64,000 nt of DNA, taken from the NCBI GenBank assembly GCA_029962745.1, contig CM057161.1, forward strand, positions 11,838,436 through 11,902,435, in the 5' to 3' direction. The translations under genes were made by a program, and so were the position numbers. This DNA comes from Echinometra lucunter. Lineage: Eukaryota > Echinodermata > Echinoidea > Camarodonta > Echinometridae. Position 1 is the first letter of the stretch; each line of letters opens with the position of its first letter. Of this stretch, positions 48,462 through 59,302 are shown one piece after another. Below the pieces are notes generated by a model. The model was not told the DNA's origin. It saw only the letters and a program-made list of their open reading frames with translations, and ran no database searches.

Positions 48462-48939
48462 TAGTAGGAATAGTTTTTTGAAACAACATAATTTAGAAGA
48501 AACTCACTCCCTCAAGTGAAGTAGTTTTTAATTCAAGGCTAAGATAGAATAAAACAGATCAAGAAAATTTGAACAAAACTGGACACTGAATAAGAAAGAT
48601 ATGCCTGTGTGAAATTATCTGTTTTTGAAAATTCCATGATGGCTATTGGTGATATAATTTATTATTATTATTTATTTATTTATTTTGTTTTATTTATTCT
48701 ATACTGCAGGGTAGGCCTGTTCAGTTCTTAAAACTGCTTTACAAAGGTGCCCTGCAGTTTAAAATACATGTCAAGATAACTATAAAATATATCATCAAAA
48801 AACAATCAACGTCAAAAATACAAAATACAAAATATTTAACATCAGAAACAATTAACACCAAAATATAGAGTGGGAAGTGACAATTTAAACATTCAAGTAC
48901 ATAGCATTGTAAATCAATGGAATATTATTTCGCTCTTTA

Positions 48940-50073
48940 TCAATTCGTATGAAAGGCTTTGCATAATTTTTTAAAAACTAACAAGGAGGTACAAGCTTGT
49001 AAATTTGAAGGAAGTGCATTAAATAATTTGGGTCCGACATATGTGAAAGATTTTCTTTTATATTCAATTCTAGCTTTGGGAAGCTGAAGGGGGCATCGCA
49101 AAGAAAACCGTGTCCTGTATTTCACGGGCCGTTTACATACTAAAGGTTTTAAATAATTTGGAACTAAATTATTCATTATCTTATATACAAGAACACAATA
49201 CTGATATTTTATTCGCTGATCTACTGATTGCCACTTCAGTGACTGCAACAAAGAAATTTGTGATGTATTATAATCTTTTTTCAAAAGCATTCTGGCATAT
49301 TTATTTTGAAGTTTTTGTATCTTATCTAAATGTATTTTTGCACTGCTTCCCCAAGATGTACTACAGTAATCAATGTAAGGTAAAATCATAGAAAAGTACA
49401 GCTTCTTCATGATATCGAAGGACAGTAAGTGCTTAATCCGCCTTATACAACCTATTGCCCGAGATATTTTACAAACGATATTAGTAATATGTTCACACCA
49501 AGTCAAGCCCGGATCGAGCATGACACCTAAGTATTTAATCTTTTTTATATTTTCTAATTGTATGTTCCTGAATTTCACTGACAAATAAGCACCCCTCAAC
49601 TTTTTCTTTTGACCAAATACCATGGCTTTTGTTTTTTGCGGGTGTAAATGCATATTATTTAAGTCTAACCATTTACTTATTGAATCAAAATCATCTTGCA
49701 AATACTTTTGTACCTCCTTAATTGATTCACCGTGATTAAAAATGGCGGTATCATCAGCATAAAGAGACATTTTAGAATGTACATGCAATTTCAAATTACA
49801 CATGTCATTAATGAAAATACAAAATATCAATGGACCCAGTATAGATCCTTGTGGGACACCTGATTTTATCTTCAAAAATTCACTGCGACAATTGTTAATC
49901 ATTACAAATTGCCTTCTGTCTGTTAAATACGATTCCATCCAGTTGTATTCATTGCCAGTAATACCATAGTACTTAAGTTTTGCAAGTATAAAATTGTGAG
50001 GAATAACATCAAAAGCTTTGCGTAGGTCCAAGAAAATACCACAAAGTAACATGTTTTTGGTCCATTTTATCAT
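48940..50073 (-). pseudogene. CR1-like LINE: RT C-terminal half
   Basis: 377 codons: FLDLRKAFDVIPHNFIL (motif A), SGVPQGSILGPLIFCIFIND (motif B), MSLYADDTAIF (intact catalytic box at about 49745-49775) and KIKYLGVMLDPGLTWCEHIT. The CR1/L2 C-terminal tail follows with LPYIDYCSTSWGSS and a closing FTYVGPKLFNALPSNLQ. Catalytic residues are retained, unlike the LINE at 21.9 kb. Confidence 0.92.
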
Positions 50074-50563
50074 ACAAAAAGTCTGTAATCTCAGTTAGAC
50101 AAGTGGCAGTGGAATAAGAAGGTCTGAAGCCAGACTGACAATTTGCAAGTAGATCATTTACATTTAAGTACATGTACTTATACAATTGATCATGTATTGC
50201 TCTCTCTAGTATTTTGGACAGGACTGGAAGCACAGAAATTGGTCTATAATTGTCAATATCAAAAGATCCTCCCTTATGTACAGGAGTAATTCTTGCTGTT
50301 TTGAAATCTTCTGGAATAACACTAGTTTGTAAAGTTGCATTAAATAAATGGGTTAAAGGGCCAGCTATACTCTCTGCTGCCAGCTTAAGAAACTTAGGGT
50401 GAATGCCATCTACTCCGACCGCTTTCGAACAATCAATATGTAATAGTTCTTTCAAAACATACTCCTTTTTGATTGCACAAAATTTAAATTCACAATCTGG
50501 AATAAACAGAGTTTGTAAATTGTTTAATAAATCTTTCAAGAAATTACCCGAAGGGGCTTGCAA
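50009..50563 (-). pseudogene. CR1-like LINE: RT N-terminal half
   Basis: Reads SKAVGVDGIHPKFLKLAAES, then FKTARITPVHKGG, IDNYRPISVLPVLSKILER and ANCQSGFRPSYSTATCL: the fingers part of the RT. The frame is lost after DKMDQKHVTLW and continues in the ORF ending at 48940. Confidence 0.9.
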
Positions 50564-50640
50564 CCTTGAGCCGACTTCATTAAAGGCTTTGTTTAGAACG
50601 TGAGCTATTTCATTGTTAGGTATTTGATCATTATCAATTG

Positions 50641-51084
50641 TTAATTTACCATCATGATTGTGGTTTTATTTTTCTTAGGTATAAGCTTCGATAAAATGTT
50701 CCAGTTCTTTTTTATGTCATTTTCGCAGTCCTTAAATTTGTCTTGATAATACTTCTTTTTCAAATTTTTAATCAAGTTATTAGCTCTGTTACGGGAAGAC
50801 TGAAATTTATTCCACCAATAAATTAATCTTGTTTTTCTAAATTGCTTTCGATAATAATCCCTTTCGCGTGCTAACACCAAATAATCATCATTTATCCAAG
50901 GTAGCCCTCTTTGTTTTTGCCGCACTGATATCACGGGGGCATGCCTGTCACAAATGTCCAGGAGTGTGTTTTTAAAGTAGTGCCACAATTTTTCAACATC
51001 AGTCCCACAGGAATAAAACTCATGCCAATCAACTTTCCTTACATCATCTTTAAATTTCTCAAAGTATACTTGAACGAACGACAT
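50641..51084 (-). pseudogene. CR1-like LINE: linker between endonuclease and RT
   Basis: 147 codons, basic and helical, with PWINDDYLVLARERDYYRKQ and NRANNLIKNLKKKYYQDKF, the typical PWfnddi...R...yR linker of CR1/L2 elements. Confidence 0.85.
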
Positions 51085-51386
51085 TTAGTTATTTTGGGAG
51101 AAAGGGATTGATGTTTCCCTTTAATTGCAGTAAAAATCACAGAGTGATCACTAAGTCCAGCTGACTGCACTCCTGACTTAATAATATTGTCAACAAGTGC
51201 ATCAGAAATACATACCAAATCGATTACTGACTGGCTATGTGGTGAAATTCTAGTGGGTTCAGATATAACCTGTGTCATTTGCATTGTAGTAAGGAGACTG
51301 GAAACTTTTCTAGAAAGATTATTTACGGTTTGCATATTACAGTTAAAATCACCAAGAAGGATGACGTTGTTTGTAACTGTATACAA
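51039..51386 (-). pseudogene. CR1-like LINE: endonuclease C-terminal part
   Basis: NVILLGDFNCNMQTV, SQSVIDLVCISDALV and SAGLSDHSVIFTAI give the GDFN, SxIDL and SDH motifs of the EEP endonuclease. It is out of frame with the N-terminal part by one shift near the A-run at about 51415. Confidence 0.88.
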
Positions 51387-52069
51387 TTTCTCAAGATTAC
51401 TTTCAAGACTGTCAAAAAATCTAAATGATTATCCGGTTTTCTATACAATATACCAATAAATAATGAGCTACTATTGCTACGTTGCAACTCCAACCAAATT
51501 ATTTCTAAGGCAACAGATTCAAGATCCAATCTCCTTATATATGATAAATTTTCTGATATAAAACATCCCACTCCACCTCCATGAGTACATCTATCCCTCC
51601 TCTCAAACTTATAACCTTTAACAGAAATCAAGCTATCAGAATGTTCTTTTGTTAACCATGTTTCTGACACTCCTAGTAGATCATAAGGGTTATTATTCAG
51701 CCAACATTGTAAATCAGCAACTTTATTAACAATGCTTCTGACATTAAGATGAGCTAATTTTATACCTTTAATATCTTTTAGAGCAAAATCATTAGTTTCG
51801 GTTGACCTATCATCATTTGCGTCGACAGAAATATTATTACAGTTATACATGACTTCAGTAGATAGATCAGGATCATTCCAAAAAGGTAATACACTTTGCA
51901 GAATACATTTCGGGCACTGCCAATTTTCAAACAGTTCATCTGAATCATAGGTCTCTCTTGAGACCCCTCCACAAACTATATGCACCCACTGTGAACATAC
52001 TGTGCATAACAAAGCCTTTTGATTTATTTTAACAGATTTATTACAAATTGAACATGGGTATTTAATCAT
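51323..52069 (-). pseudogene. CR1-like LINE: ORF2 start with PHD-like finger and endonuclease N-terminus
   Basis: Starts MIKYPCSICNKSVKINQKAL, with Cys/His spacing of a PHD-type finger (CxxC, CTVCSQWVHIVC, WQCPKC). The endonuclease follows: IKLAHLNVRSIVNK, LLGVSETWLTKEHSD and GGGVGCFISENL. The last about 30 codons are a shifted reading of the next segment. It is known that some CR1/L2 elements carry such a finger before the endonuclease. Confidence 0.9.
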
Positions 52070-52435
52070 TAAATCTTATGTTGAAATTAGGTTGAGATTT
52101 TACTTCCACCACTCTAAGCAATTTATATACATTTATCATTTTAATTATCAAATATATAAAAAAAACCCGAATATGTGCAAAATAGCAACAGCAACAGTAA
52201 CAATAAAATGTAAATTGTCACATTTCAAAACAAGTGAAAAGTATTACGTGTAAGTAATGAATGTAATTTTATACAAATATTCAATAGAATAATAACCAGG
52301 TACTAGTAATTAACCTTATTAAAAACAAATCGTACATTTAATAGTGCAATTTAAAAGCAAATAGTAAACAGGAATGCCTGTGTGCTCAAGCAGACCGAGT
52401 TTTACAGTTCAGTGAATTTGATTGATATTGTTGTC

Positions 52436-52669
52436 TCATTCTTTCAATTGATCAAGTTTTCTGAGGTCCTTTACACTTGAAAGAGCAACTCTTTTCCCAC
52501 TCTTATTTATCGCTGTTACCCTTCTGTCTTGAATCCAGACTTTGTGGACTTGTGGGAGGTTTCCCTTCTTCACTTGCCAGAACAGCTGAGATCGCTTCCG
52601 TGTTAGATTTTCATTGATGTAAATTGAAAGGCCTTTCAGCTTAGCCCTAGATGCATATACAGCCTCTCT
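52436..52669 (-). pseudogene. CR1-like LINE: ORF1 C-terminal remnant
   Basis: Not long enough to start with ATG. Read on the minus strand from about 52667: EAVYASRAKLKGLSIYINEN, LTRKRSQLFWQVKKGNLPQV, HKVWIQDRRVTAINKSGKR, then a stop at 52436-52438. The YINENLT...LFW...KVW pattern is that of ORF1p C-terminal domains of CR1/L2-type LINEs. The 5' end of the insertion truncates it. Confidence 0.75.
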
Positions 52670-53056
52670 AAGGCTAAGATAGAATAAAATAATAATTTAT
52701 GGACAACTCTCAATATGTTTCGTACATAGAACTTCACATATTCTTTCGTATCTTGAAGAATGTATGCTTTCATCATCTTTATCAAAAATATGTTGTGGAG
52801 AAGAAACACTTCAATATCATATATTAAGTTTGGCTTAAGAAAATGTGCGAATCTTAAGCAAGGCCCTAAAAATCCAGCCCCCAATTTATGGATGATGAAG
52901 AAAAATGGAATAGAATAGATAAAGTGGGGATGACGGGGGGGGGAAGCTAGGAAAAGGCAAAGTGAAAGGAAAATGATGTCAAATTTTGTTTGAAATTTAA
53001 CTGAGTACTACTGAGTGCCCCACCCCCCCCCCCCATGACATCATTGCCCCTGAATC

Positions 53057-53454
53057 ATGGACCCAAATACAGATTCAGGATTTTGTCAAAGTTGGACCGT
53101 TTCAGGAAGTGCTTCCGTATCGCATGTTGGTTGGTGCAGGCTACTTTACAAATTTTCCAAACTTAGTGGTCATAGACCAAAGTGCGCAATTTTTCAGCTT
53201 ATGCTGCTGTACAAATCACCCACAGATAAACAACTGTTCTTTATATGATAAACTTGATCTCTGTAAGCATCAAATGGGTGCCTCACAGGAAGGCGAACCC
53301 CTGTTCACACGATATTCTTGATCTTCTTCTTCTTTCATTGTATGGTATCGGCAGTCAGTCATATTTTACTATTGTTGCCAATGACATTATAAATAAAGAA
53401 TTCACTTCAGTATTCTTTCTCTCTCTTTCTTTATCTCTTTCAATTTACATATAA
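53057..53454 (+). repeat. distant copy of the exon-4-derived unit and flank
   Basis: 53247-53312 reads AACTTGATCTCTGTAAGCAT, CAAATGGGTGCCTCACAG, GAAGGCGAACCCCTGTTCAC, a further diverged copy of the exon 4 junction repeat. Here the donor GT is changed to GA. It lies 9 kb from the main array, beyond the LINE. Confidence 0.7.
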
Positions 53455-53795
53455 TATCAAGTATATTTTGAACTATTTATATACATATCTGTAATCAAAA
53501 CTTAGAAAGGAAGATGAGTAAAAGAAAAAAAAACCCACATGCTTCAGCTCAGTTCCAAGCTAGCGCTTGCCCAGCCCTTTCATAGATGCAATCCTTACCA
53601 ATAGCAGTACATAGCACCGTTTATTCGGGCATACCTAGGTAACTCATGCATAGACATGGGGGCGCTGTTGTACCTGTGCTTACTGATGGGTCGGACATTT
53701 ATTTTGGATAATTATATCTAGCCCCCATCGCCCCCCTGGCTACGCGGGTGAGGAAGAGAGTTGGAATATGGAAGAAAGAGAGACTCAAGCAAGGT

Positions 53796-53805
<10 letters not shown>

Positions 53806-53850
<45 letters not shown>
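53806..53850. repeat. (GA)n microsatellite
   Basis: Pure GA dinucleotides, about 22 units. Confidence 0.95.
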
Positions 53851-53853
<3 letters not shown>

Positions 53854-54689
53854 GAGACAGAGAGAGGAAGGTAGAGCCAATGGAAAATAAATGTTTTACT
53901 TATGTACATACCTCAGAGTGATTACTGTAATATAATAGCACTTTTTTTTTTTAAATCAAGAAAAGGCTTGGAAGATCAATTTATCATTATATGATGAAGA
54001 AGTGATGTGTTCGTGTTTATGACTTCTCCTTTGTAGCACCAAAGATATTGTTACTTTCTTGGTTGCAAAGTGCAGGGTACCCTGGTCATAATTCTTTATG
54101 ATGTGAAGGATATTATGTAGCTTAACTCGCATTAGTAGCTTATCTTCCAGACTGTGGGAGTTTTTTCATTTCCTCCTCTTAAAAATACGGTATATTTGGA
54201 TGTCCAGCTCTGACCATTACCAGCTGTGTTTGGATGCAGGGCTGGGGATGAATAGATTTAACTAATCTTATTTCATACTTGACCCAGCATAATTTCATCC
54301 CTCGGGGGAAAATTTCCTGAAGCCTTGGAATAAGGCTAAAATGTTGTTCAGTTCAAGGCCATTAATGTTACAAAACCTCATGTTTTTGTCATTTACTTTG
54401 GAGTCGATGCAAAAACAGATCCTTCCATGTGACCATGCTTTTCTTTGATTAATGATCCATCTAAATTGTTGTTTGCATGGTATAAGGACTCCATGAATCC
54501 GTTGATTTCCTTGTATTTTTTTTATTGTGAGATTTCATTGTAGAAGAAATAATACAATTAGTAATGATTCGGATGATATGCAAACTGAAAATAAATTGTG
54601 TAGTCAAAGAAAGGCCGAAAATTGGAATGCGTCTTTGTTGAAATGTACTTCTGTTGTTTGTGCATCCATTTGTATCCATGTGCGAGGCA

Positions 54690-54860
54690 TGCTTTTTAAA
54701 ACGTGATCCGTTCATAAGGTTCTGCTTCACGTATGAAATAAAGGTTCTGTTCAGTTCAGTTCAGTTCAAATTGACAGTTATTTACCCCCCCCCGGCACGC
54801 TTTTAAAACGTGATCTGTTCATAACATTCTGCTTCACGTATGAAATAAATGTTCTGTTTG
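54690..54860 (+). repeat. tandem duplication of about 105 bp
   Basis: TTTAAAACGTGATCCGTTCA ... TTCTGCTTCACGTATGAAAT recurs as TTTTAAAACGTGATCTGTTC ... TTCTGCTTCACGTATGAAAT. GTTCAGTTCAGTTCAGTTCA and a C-run lie between. Confidence 0.8.
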
Positions 54861-54894
54861 CGTCATCGTTTTTCTTTTCCTTTTATGAATGATT

Positions 54895-55440
54895 TTCAGT
54901 TCAGTTTACTTCAAATTGACATTTATTAACCAAAAAACAAAATACATACAGAATATCATATTTGCTTCAAAATACATGTATCATGGAAGGCAACAATTCA
55001 AAAAGCATGGAGCTTGTGGCCAGTGAGCCAGAATAACTATACTTCATTTGCTATCGCAAATACTGATACATGTATACGTGAAATACGGTGTACATGTGCT
55101 TGTATGTAAACAATTGTCTTAATGAATGGCTAGAGTGTAAACAAACATAAACATGAGACAAAGTAACTAATTTAAGCAAAACAAACAAGAAGCTACACTA
55201 AAACAATATAAAATAAACAAAAGACAAAAACAGTATGTATGAGAGCAAGACAGAGAAGACAAACAACAGGACATTATGAAATCCAACAAAAAACAACCCA
55301 AAAAACCCATCTACAACAACAATAGAAAAGACATAACATAGGAAAAACACAGGAACAGCTGATATTTGTACATGATATTCACTTTCTTTTGCTTTTTTTG
55401 TATATACAAAGAGCAAAAAGGGCACCTTTTGTTTTTTTGA
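54895..55440 (-). mobile_element. probable LINE 3'-end fragment
   Basis: Begins TTCAGTTCAGTTTACTTCAA followed by ATTGACATTTATTAACC, the same type of tip as at 54750 and 56888. AT-rich and non-coding on inspection. Confidence 0.35.
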
Positions 55441-55587
55441 GACAGTAAATGTTTAGCATATTCATTTTAAATTTGAGTTAGAAACGAGTTAAGGACGGGG
55501 AATGTCTATCATCGTTAGTCAAAACATTCCAGTTTGTGTCCTGTATATTATATGTTAAATTGGAATGAAAGGGTTCTGTTTCGTCCC

Positions 55588-55985
55588 CCCCCCCCCCACT
55601 CAGGCGGTCAACCATACACTTATGCTTGTTCCAGATTCTTAGAGATACCCCATGTAAGGATGGAAATGGGTTAGGATTTTGACCCCCTATCATGGGCTTT
55701 TGGAAGGGAAGCCAGCAAAATTACCCCCCTCCCCAAAACACCAAGAAGCCGCACTACCCCCATTTCAGAATTGTTCGGGGGTTTGAAACTAACCCTATTC
55801 GGGAAAGATTTGAAAACTACCCTTAATTAAAAATATTTCGGGAAAAAATGCTAAAAGACCCCCTATTTCAATGATTTTTTGTAAATTTTTCCCGAACTGA
55901 GCCCCTAAAATATATCCCTTTTCCCAAAAAATCGGGAACGTGCATGCGGTACAGTTGACCACCTGAGTGGGGGGGGGGGGAGGCA
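55588..55985. mobile_element. inverted-repeat element with C-run tips
   Basis: Left C-run plus ACTCAGGCGGTCAACC pairs with right GTTGACCACCTGAGT plus G-run. About 400 bp, no coding capacity. The homopolymers are part of the termini. Confidence 0.65.
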
Positions 55986-56107
55986 GGGGTTTGTGTCTGG
56001 GCAGATGTAACAAAGAAAAGGATCATCACTATGCTACACATACCTCCTTGATAGGTGATAATGGCCTTTGCCCTGTCAACAAATTGTTTGGGCTTGCTTT
56101 CATCAAA

Positions 56108-56445
56108 GCCATAGGGTTAGGGTTAAGGTTGCATTAGGTTACGAGTTCGTTTTGGGGTTAGGGTTAGTGTTAGAGCTGGGAAGATGGTCAGGGTTAGGTC
56201 TTAGCTTAAGGTTAAGATTGCAGTAGGTTGTGAGTGAGTTTTGGGGTAGGGTTAGTTTTAGGGTCAGGACTAGGTCTTGGCTTAGGGTTAAGTTTACAGT
56301 AGGTTGTGAGTTAGTTTAAGGGTTAGTTTTAGGGTGAGGGTTAGGGCTAGAAATAAGGCTAGGGTTAGGTCTAAGCTTGGGGTTAAGGTTACAGTAGGTT
56401 TGTGTTAGTTTTAGTGTTAGGGTTAGTTTTAGGGTGAGGGTTAAG
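56108..56445 (+). repeat. degenerate telomere-like TTAGGG array
   Basis: GGGTTAGGGTTAAGGTT and many variants (GGTTAGTTTTAGGG, AGGTTGTGAG) across about 340 bp, G-rich on the + strand. Related to the metazoan TTAGGG telomere unit but strongly diverged. Confidence 0.75.
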
Positions 56446-56886
56446 TCTAAGTTTATTCACGGCTCGGTGTAATGTTAGGACCAGGGTTGAACTTCAAAAT
56501 TTGATTTGAAATTACCCATGAAGAAATTCCTTTCAGAGCATGTGTTGTACAACCATTTGATGATCGATCCATTTATAAGGCTCTTTCAGACTTGCTACAG
56601 TACACTGTGTAAAAAAACCCCATGTCCTTTGTTCGCATACAAAATGAATGGCATTTAAGTGGGAAGGAGTGATGCCAGAAAGTATCTGCACATATTCTTT
56701 ACCACTGCCAATTTTCACATGAAAATATGGATGTGTTCCATGCTGAGGTGCCAACCTAGAGAGTTCAGTGATTAGCTACAATCAAATCACTCTAATTTTT
56801 CTTTACGGTGTGTATTAAAAGTTACAAATTATGAATCACAGCACAATTAAAGCTTCCCTCCCACCCTTTTTAAAAAGTGGTTTTAA

Positions 56887-57120
56887 GTTCCAGTTCAAGT
56901 TCATTTATTTTTCACTTAGTCATTAAAAATACACAACATTTACTGTAATCACATTCATAAATACAAGAAAAGACATTCAAAGGAATACAGACAAAACGTT
57001 ATACCTTCAAAACAACATATATCCAAGAAAACATAATGAGAGTGTAAGGGAAGAGCAAAAAGGAATAGGGTCCTTATACTAGTGCCCAACCCGGGCATGA
57101 TTTCATGAATGTGAGTGCCT
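56887..57120 (-). mobile_element. probable LINE 3'-end fragment
   Basis: AGTTCCAGTTCAAGTTCATT then TATTTTTCAC, with A-rich AATACA-type body and ending near CAACCCGGGCATG. Non-coding. Confidence 0.35.
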
Positions 57121-57231
57121 GTTGGATGTATTAGAAAAAAAATACCTTTTCATGTTCAGAAGCCTTTAGTTAATTCATTAACGAATGATCCTTTCACATA
57201 AAACTCTGTTTTTCCTTTGATGAATGTTCAG

Positions 57232-57365
57232 TCAGAGAAGAAGTGGCTGAAAGATGTTTTCATCAGACTGGTTCAGGATGAGGGTGAGAACAAGTTTCAC
57301 AGCCAACACAAAACCTCGGAGAACAGGCAGACTTCAAATCTACTCTCAAAGTTCCTTTTTCACAG
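57232..57365 (+). CDS. EDRF1: EDRF1 exon 5
   Basis: Acceptor ATGTTCAG ends at 57231; donor GTAAGG starts at 57366. Starts in phase 0 and ends with two bases. Reads SEKKWLKDVFIRLVQDEGEN, then TSNLLSKFLFH. The vertebrate protein has WLKEFYQRLIDQKW... and KAILSKFLYYS at this place, so length and spacing agree. The last codon (AG|C) is completed by exon 6 to give Ser. Confidence 0.9.
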
Positions 57366-57412
57366 GTAAGGAGACATGAGCCAATAGATTATCTCGATCC
57401 TACGATAGTATA

Positions 57413-57552
57413 AAGGTGCGTTCAGATATGACGCGACTTTGTGTTGCCACTATGTGTGCATAAATTTTTTGTGTACAGGTCTATATCTGAACACAAAAAA
57501 TGTGTGCACACAAAGTGGTGGCACAAAGTCGCATCATATCCGAAAGCGCCTT
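57413..57552. mobile_element. 140-bp MITE, AAGGTGCGTTCA termini
   Basis: Left AAGGTGCGTTCAGATATGAC and right CATATCCGAAAGCGCCTT pair along almost the whole element (ACGCGACTTTGTG / CACAAAGTCGCATC). Flanked by TA or TAA/TTA. Tips resemble the AGGCGC family at 39560 and 45742. Confidence 0.85.
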
Positions 57553-57788
57553 TAGTGATTCACACGGAGGCATTGATAAGATGAAAATAACAAATAATGA
57601 CAAATACGTGATGAAATGTTTGTCTCCAAAATCACAACCTTCAGGGTTGTTATCTGTTGTTTGTTTATTTATTTTTTTAAAAATATTTTACCCACAAGAA
57701 TGGTTAAGAATCTATAATAAAATTATAGAAGAGAGGCACTTGAAAATGAAGATGTACTAAAGACGCATAATGTTCTCTTAGCCCATCC

Positions 57789-57928
57789 CATAAAAAAAGT
57801 ACTATGGGTACCATGGTAATTTGACAAAATTACCATCAAACCATGGTGATTTAATGGTACTTGCATAGTACTTCATGGTTTTGATGGTAATTTCATCAAA
57901 ATACCATGGTACCCATGGTACTTTTTCT
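57789..57928. mobile_element. palindromic MITE, GTACC-ATGG-rich
   Basis: Left AAAAAGTACTATGGGTACCA and right TGGTACCCATGGTACTTTTT are inverted. The inside is made of CCATGGT and TTTGATGGTA words. Confidence 0.75.
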
Positions 57929-58232
57929 GCAAAGATGGCAGTAAAGAGTTTCCTTAAAACTAAATCAAAGAGCTATCCCTCACATTGGCAACAATTTTCT
58001 TTTTTGTCACCACTACTACATAGTGTAAATGTGTACCAGCTGTACACAAATTATATTTTGAAGTGATTGGTACACTTTAAAGAACCACTTCAGATTAAAT
58101 GCCTTGTGTGCGTCAGCAGTGCACTCTTTTGAAGTATGAAGAAAGTGCCATTCTTCGCTTGATGAATAAATCTGAAGTACATTATTCCACCAGCTTCCTA
58201 CTTCAGCTCAGTTAGATAAAAGAAGATCTATT

Positions 58233-58375
58233 CCCCATTTCATAAAACTTGTTATCAGTAACAACTGCCACATTTCTATGACGAATTTGCTCTCAGCCAA
58301 TCAGATGCAAGGATTTCAGTAGCTTATAACAGTTATTGCAACTTGTTATTGATGAATAAGTTTTATGAAATGGGG
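58233..58375. mobile_element. MITE with GTTTCATAAA-type termini, copy 3
   Basis: Left CCCCATTTCATAAAACTTGT and right AAGTTTTATGAAATGGGG; core AGCCAATCAGATGCAAGGAT identical in type to copies at 7039 and 14813. Confidence 0.85.
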
Positions 58376-59112
58376 CCCTAAATCCTTGGATGGATTTCTT
58401 CCCATTTTCAATGTGCAATTACATATCTAAAGTTAATTATGAATAAAATAATCTCTATATCTCTTCAAAAGTTTTTGGAATGCCAAATGAAATTGGATCA
58501 AGATGAAACAAATAAAATGTGATTTAGTCAGAAATAGCACTCTATTTATCAATGTATAACACTCAAAGTGCCTTACTACTACTGGTGACCAAATTGTCGC
58601 TTGATTAATAAAAAATTATTAAAGCATCTGATAAACTTCCCCCATATTCGTTTTTAAACAATCACAGTTTCCTGTTTTCTTTCGCTTGGGATATTCTTTT
58701 AGATAAATAGTAAACACATCATCACTTGGATGTTGAATAATACATGACAGACATTTTTCAGGAACAAAAAATGCTGCAAAAGTTCCCCCTTATCCTGGAA
58801 TAACCCCTCAAGTACCAATGCTGCTTAAAAAAAAAAAAATCTAATTTTAAGTAGATTATTAGTTTCTTGCTTGTTACCTTCCGGATGTATGTCTATTTTT
58901 GTTAGAGGATGACTGGGAGGGATTATAAGAATAAAGAAGCCATTAGGGTATTAGATCTGGTAAAAATAAAAATGATTATCTTCTTGCTCTCCAAAAAAGT
59001 GGGATTCTATTTCCTATACCCTTCCAGAAACCCTGAGGCAAAAATAGACTTCCTGCTTAGAAATACATTTCTGTGATCTAAAACTTTACTGTTACATGTA
59101 CATGTACTGGTA

Positions 59113-59302
59113 CAGTGAAACCTGTGTATAAAGACCACCCAAGGGAGACAAGAAAAGTGGTCTTTATGAGCAAGTGGTCTTTATGGACAGATTCCTTTAA
59201 TACATGTTTCAATTGGAAAATCTATTCAAGGGAAACAAAAACTGTGGTCTTTATAGACGGGTGGTCTTTCTATACAGGTGGTCGCTAAAGCAGGTTTGAC
59301 TG
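59113..59302. mobile_element. 190-bp Tc1/mariner-type MITE with GTGGTCTTTAT repeats
   Basis: TA flanks at 59111-59112 and 59303-59304. Tips CAGTGAAACCTGTGTATAAA and AAAGCAGGTTTGACTG are imperfect inverted repeats. The motif GTGGTCTTTAT occurs three times inside, with a reverse copy ATAAAGACCAC near the left tip. Confidence 0.8.

Larger units (their letters stand above)
48663..52690 (-). mobile_element. CR1/L2-type LINE, nearly full length, decayed
   Basis: The minus-strand order is ORF1 C-terminus, ORF2 with PHD-like finger, endonuclease, RT and 3'UTR with ATT-rich tail. ATAATTTAT flanks both ends (48654-48662, 52692-52700). ORF2 spans five open pieces in frames that shift four times, so it is inactive. 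It sits antisense in EDRF1 intron 4. Confidence 0.88.
45286..52784 (+). repeat. 721-bp duplication, copy B, split by three later insertions
   Basis: Copy B pieces are 45286-45741, 48464-48662 and 52691-about 52784. Removing a MITE (45742-46633), a mariner-ended palindrome (46637-48461) and a LINE (48663-52690) with their target duplications restores continuity with copy A. For example TTACATA joins GTAGGAATAG, as in copy A near 45010. Confidence 0.9.

Noticed and set aside
51778..51972. Small ORF overlapping the LINE endonuclease
   Set aside because: Shadow frame of the PHD/endonuclease segment.
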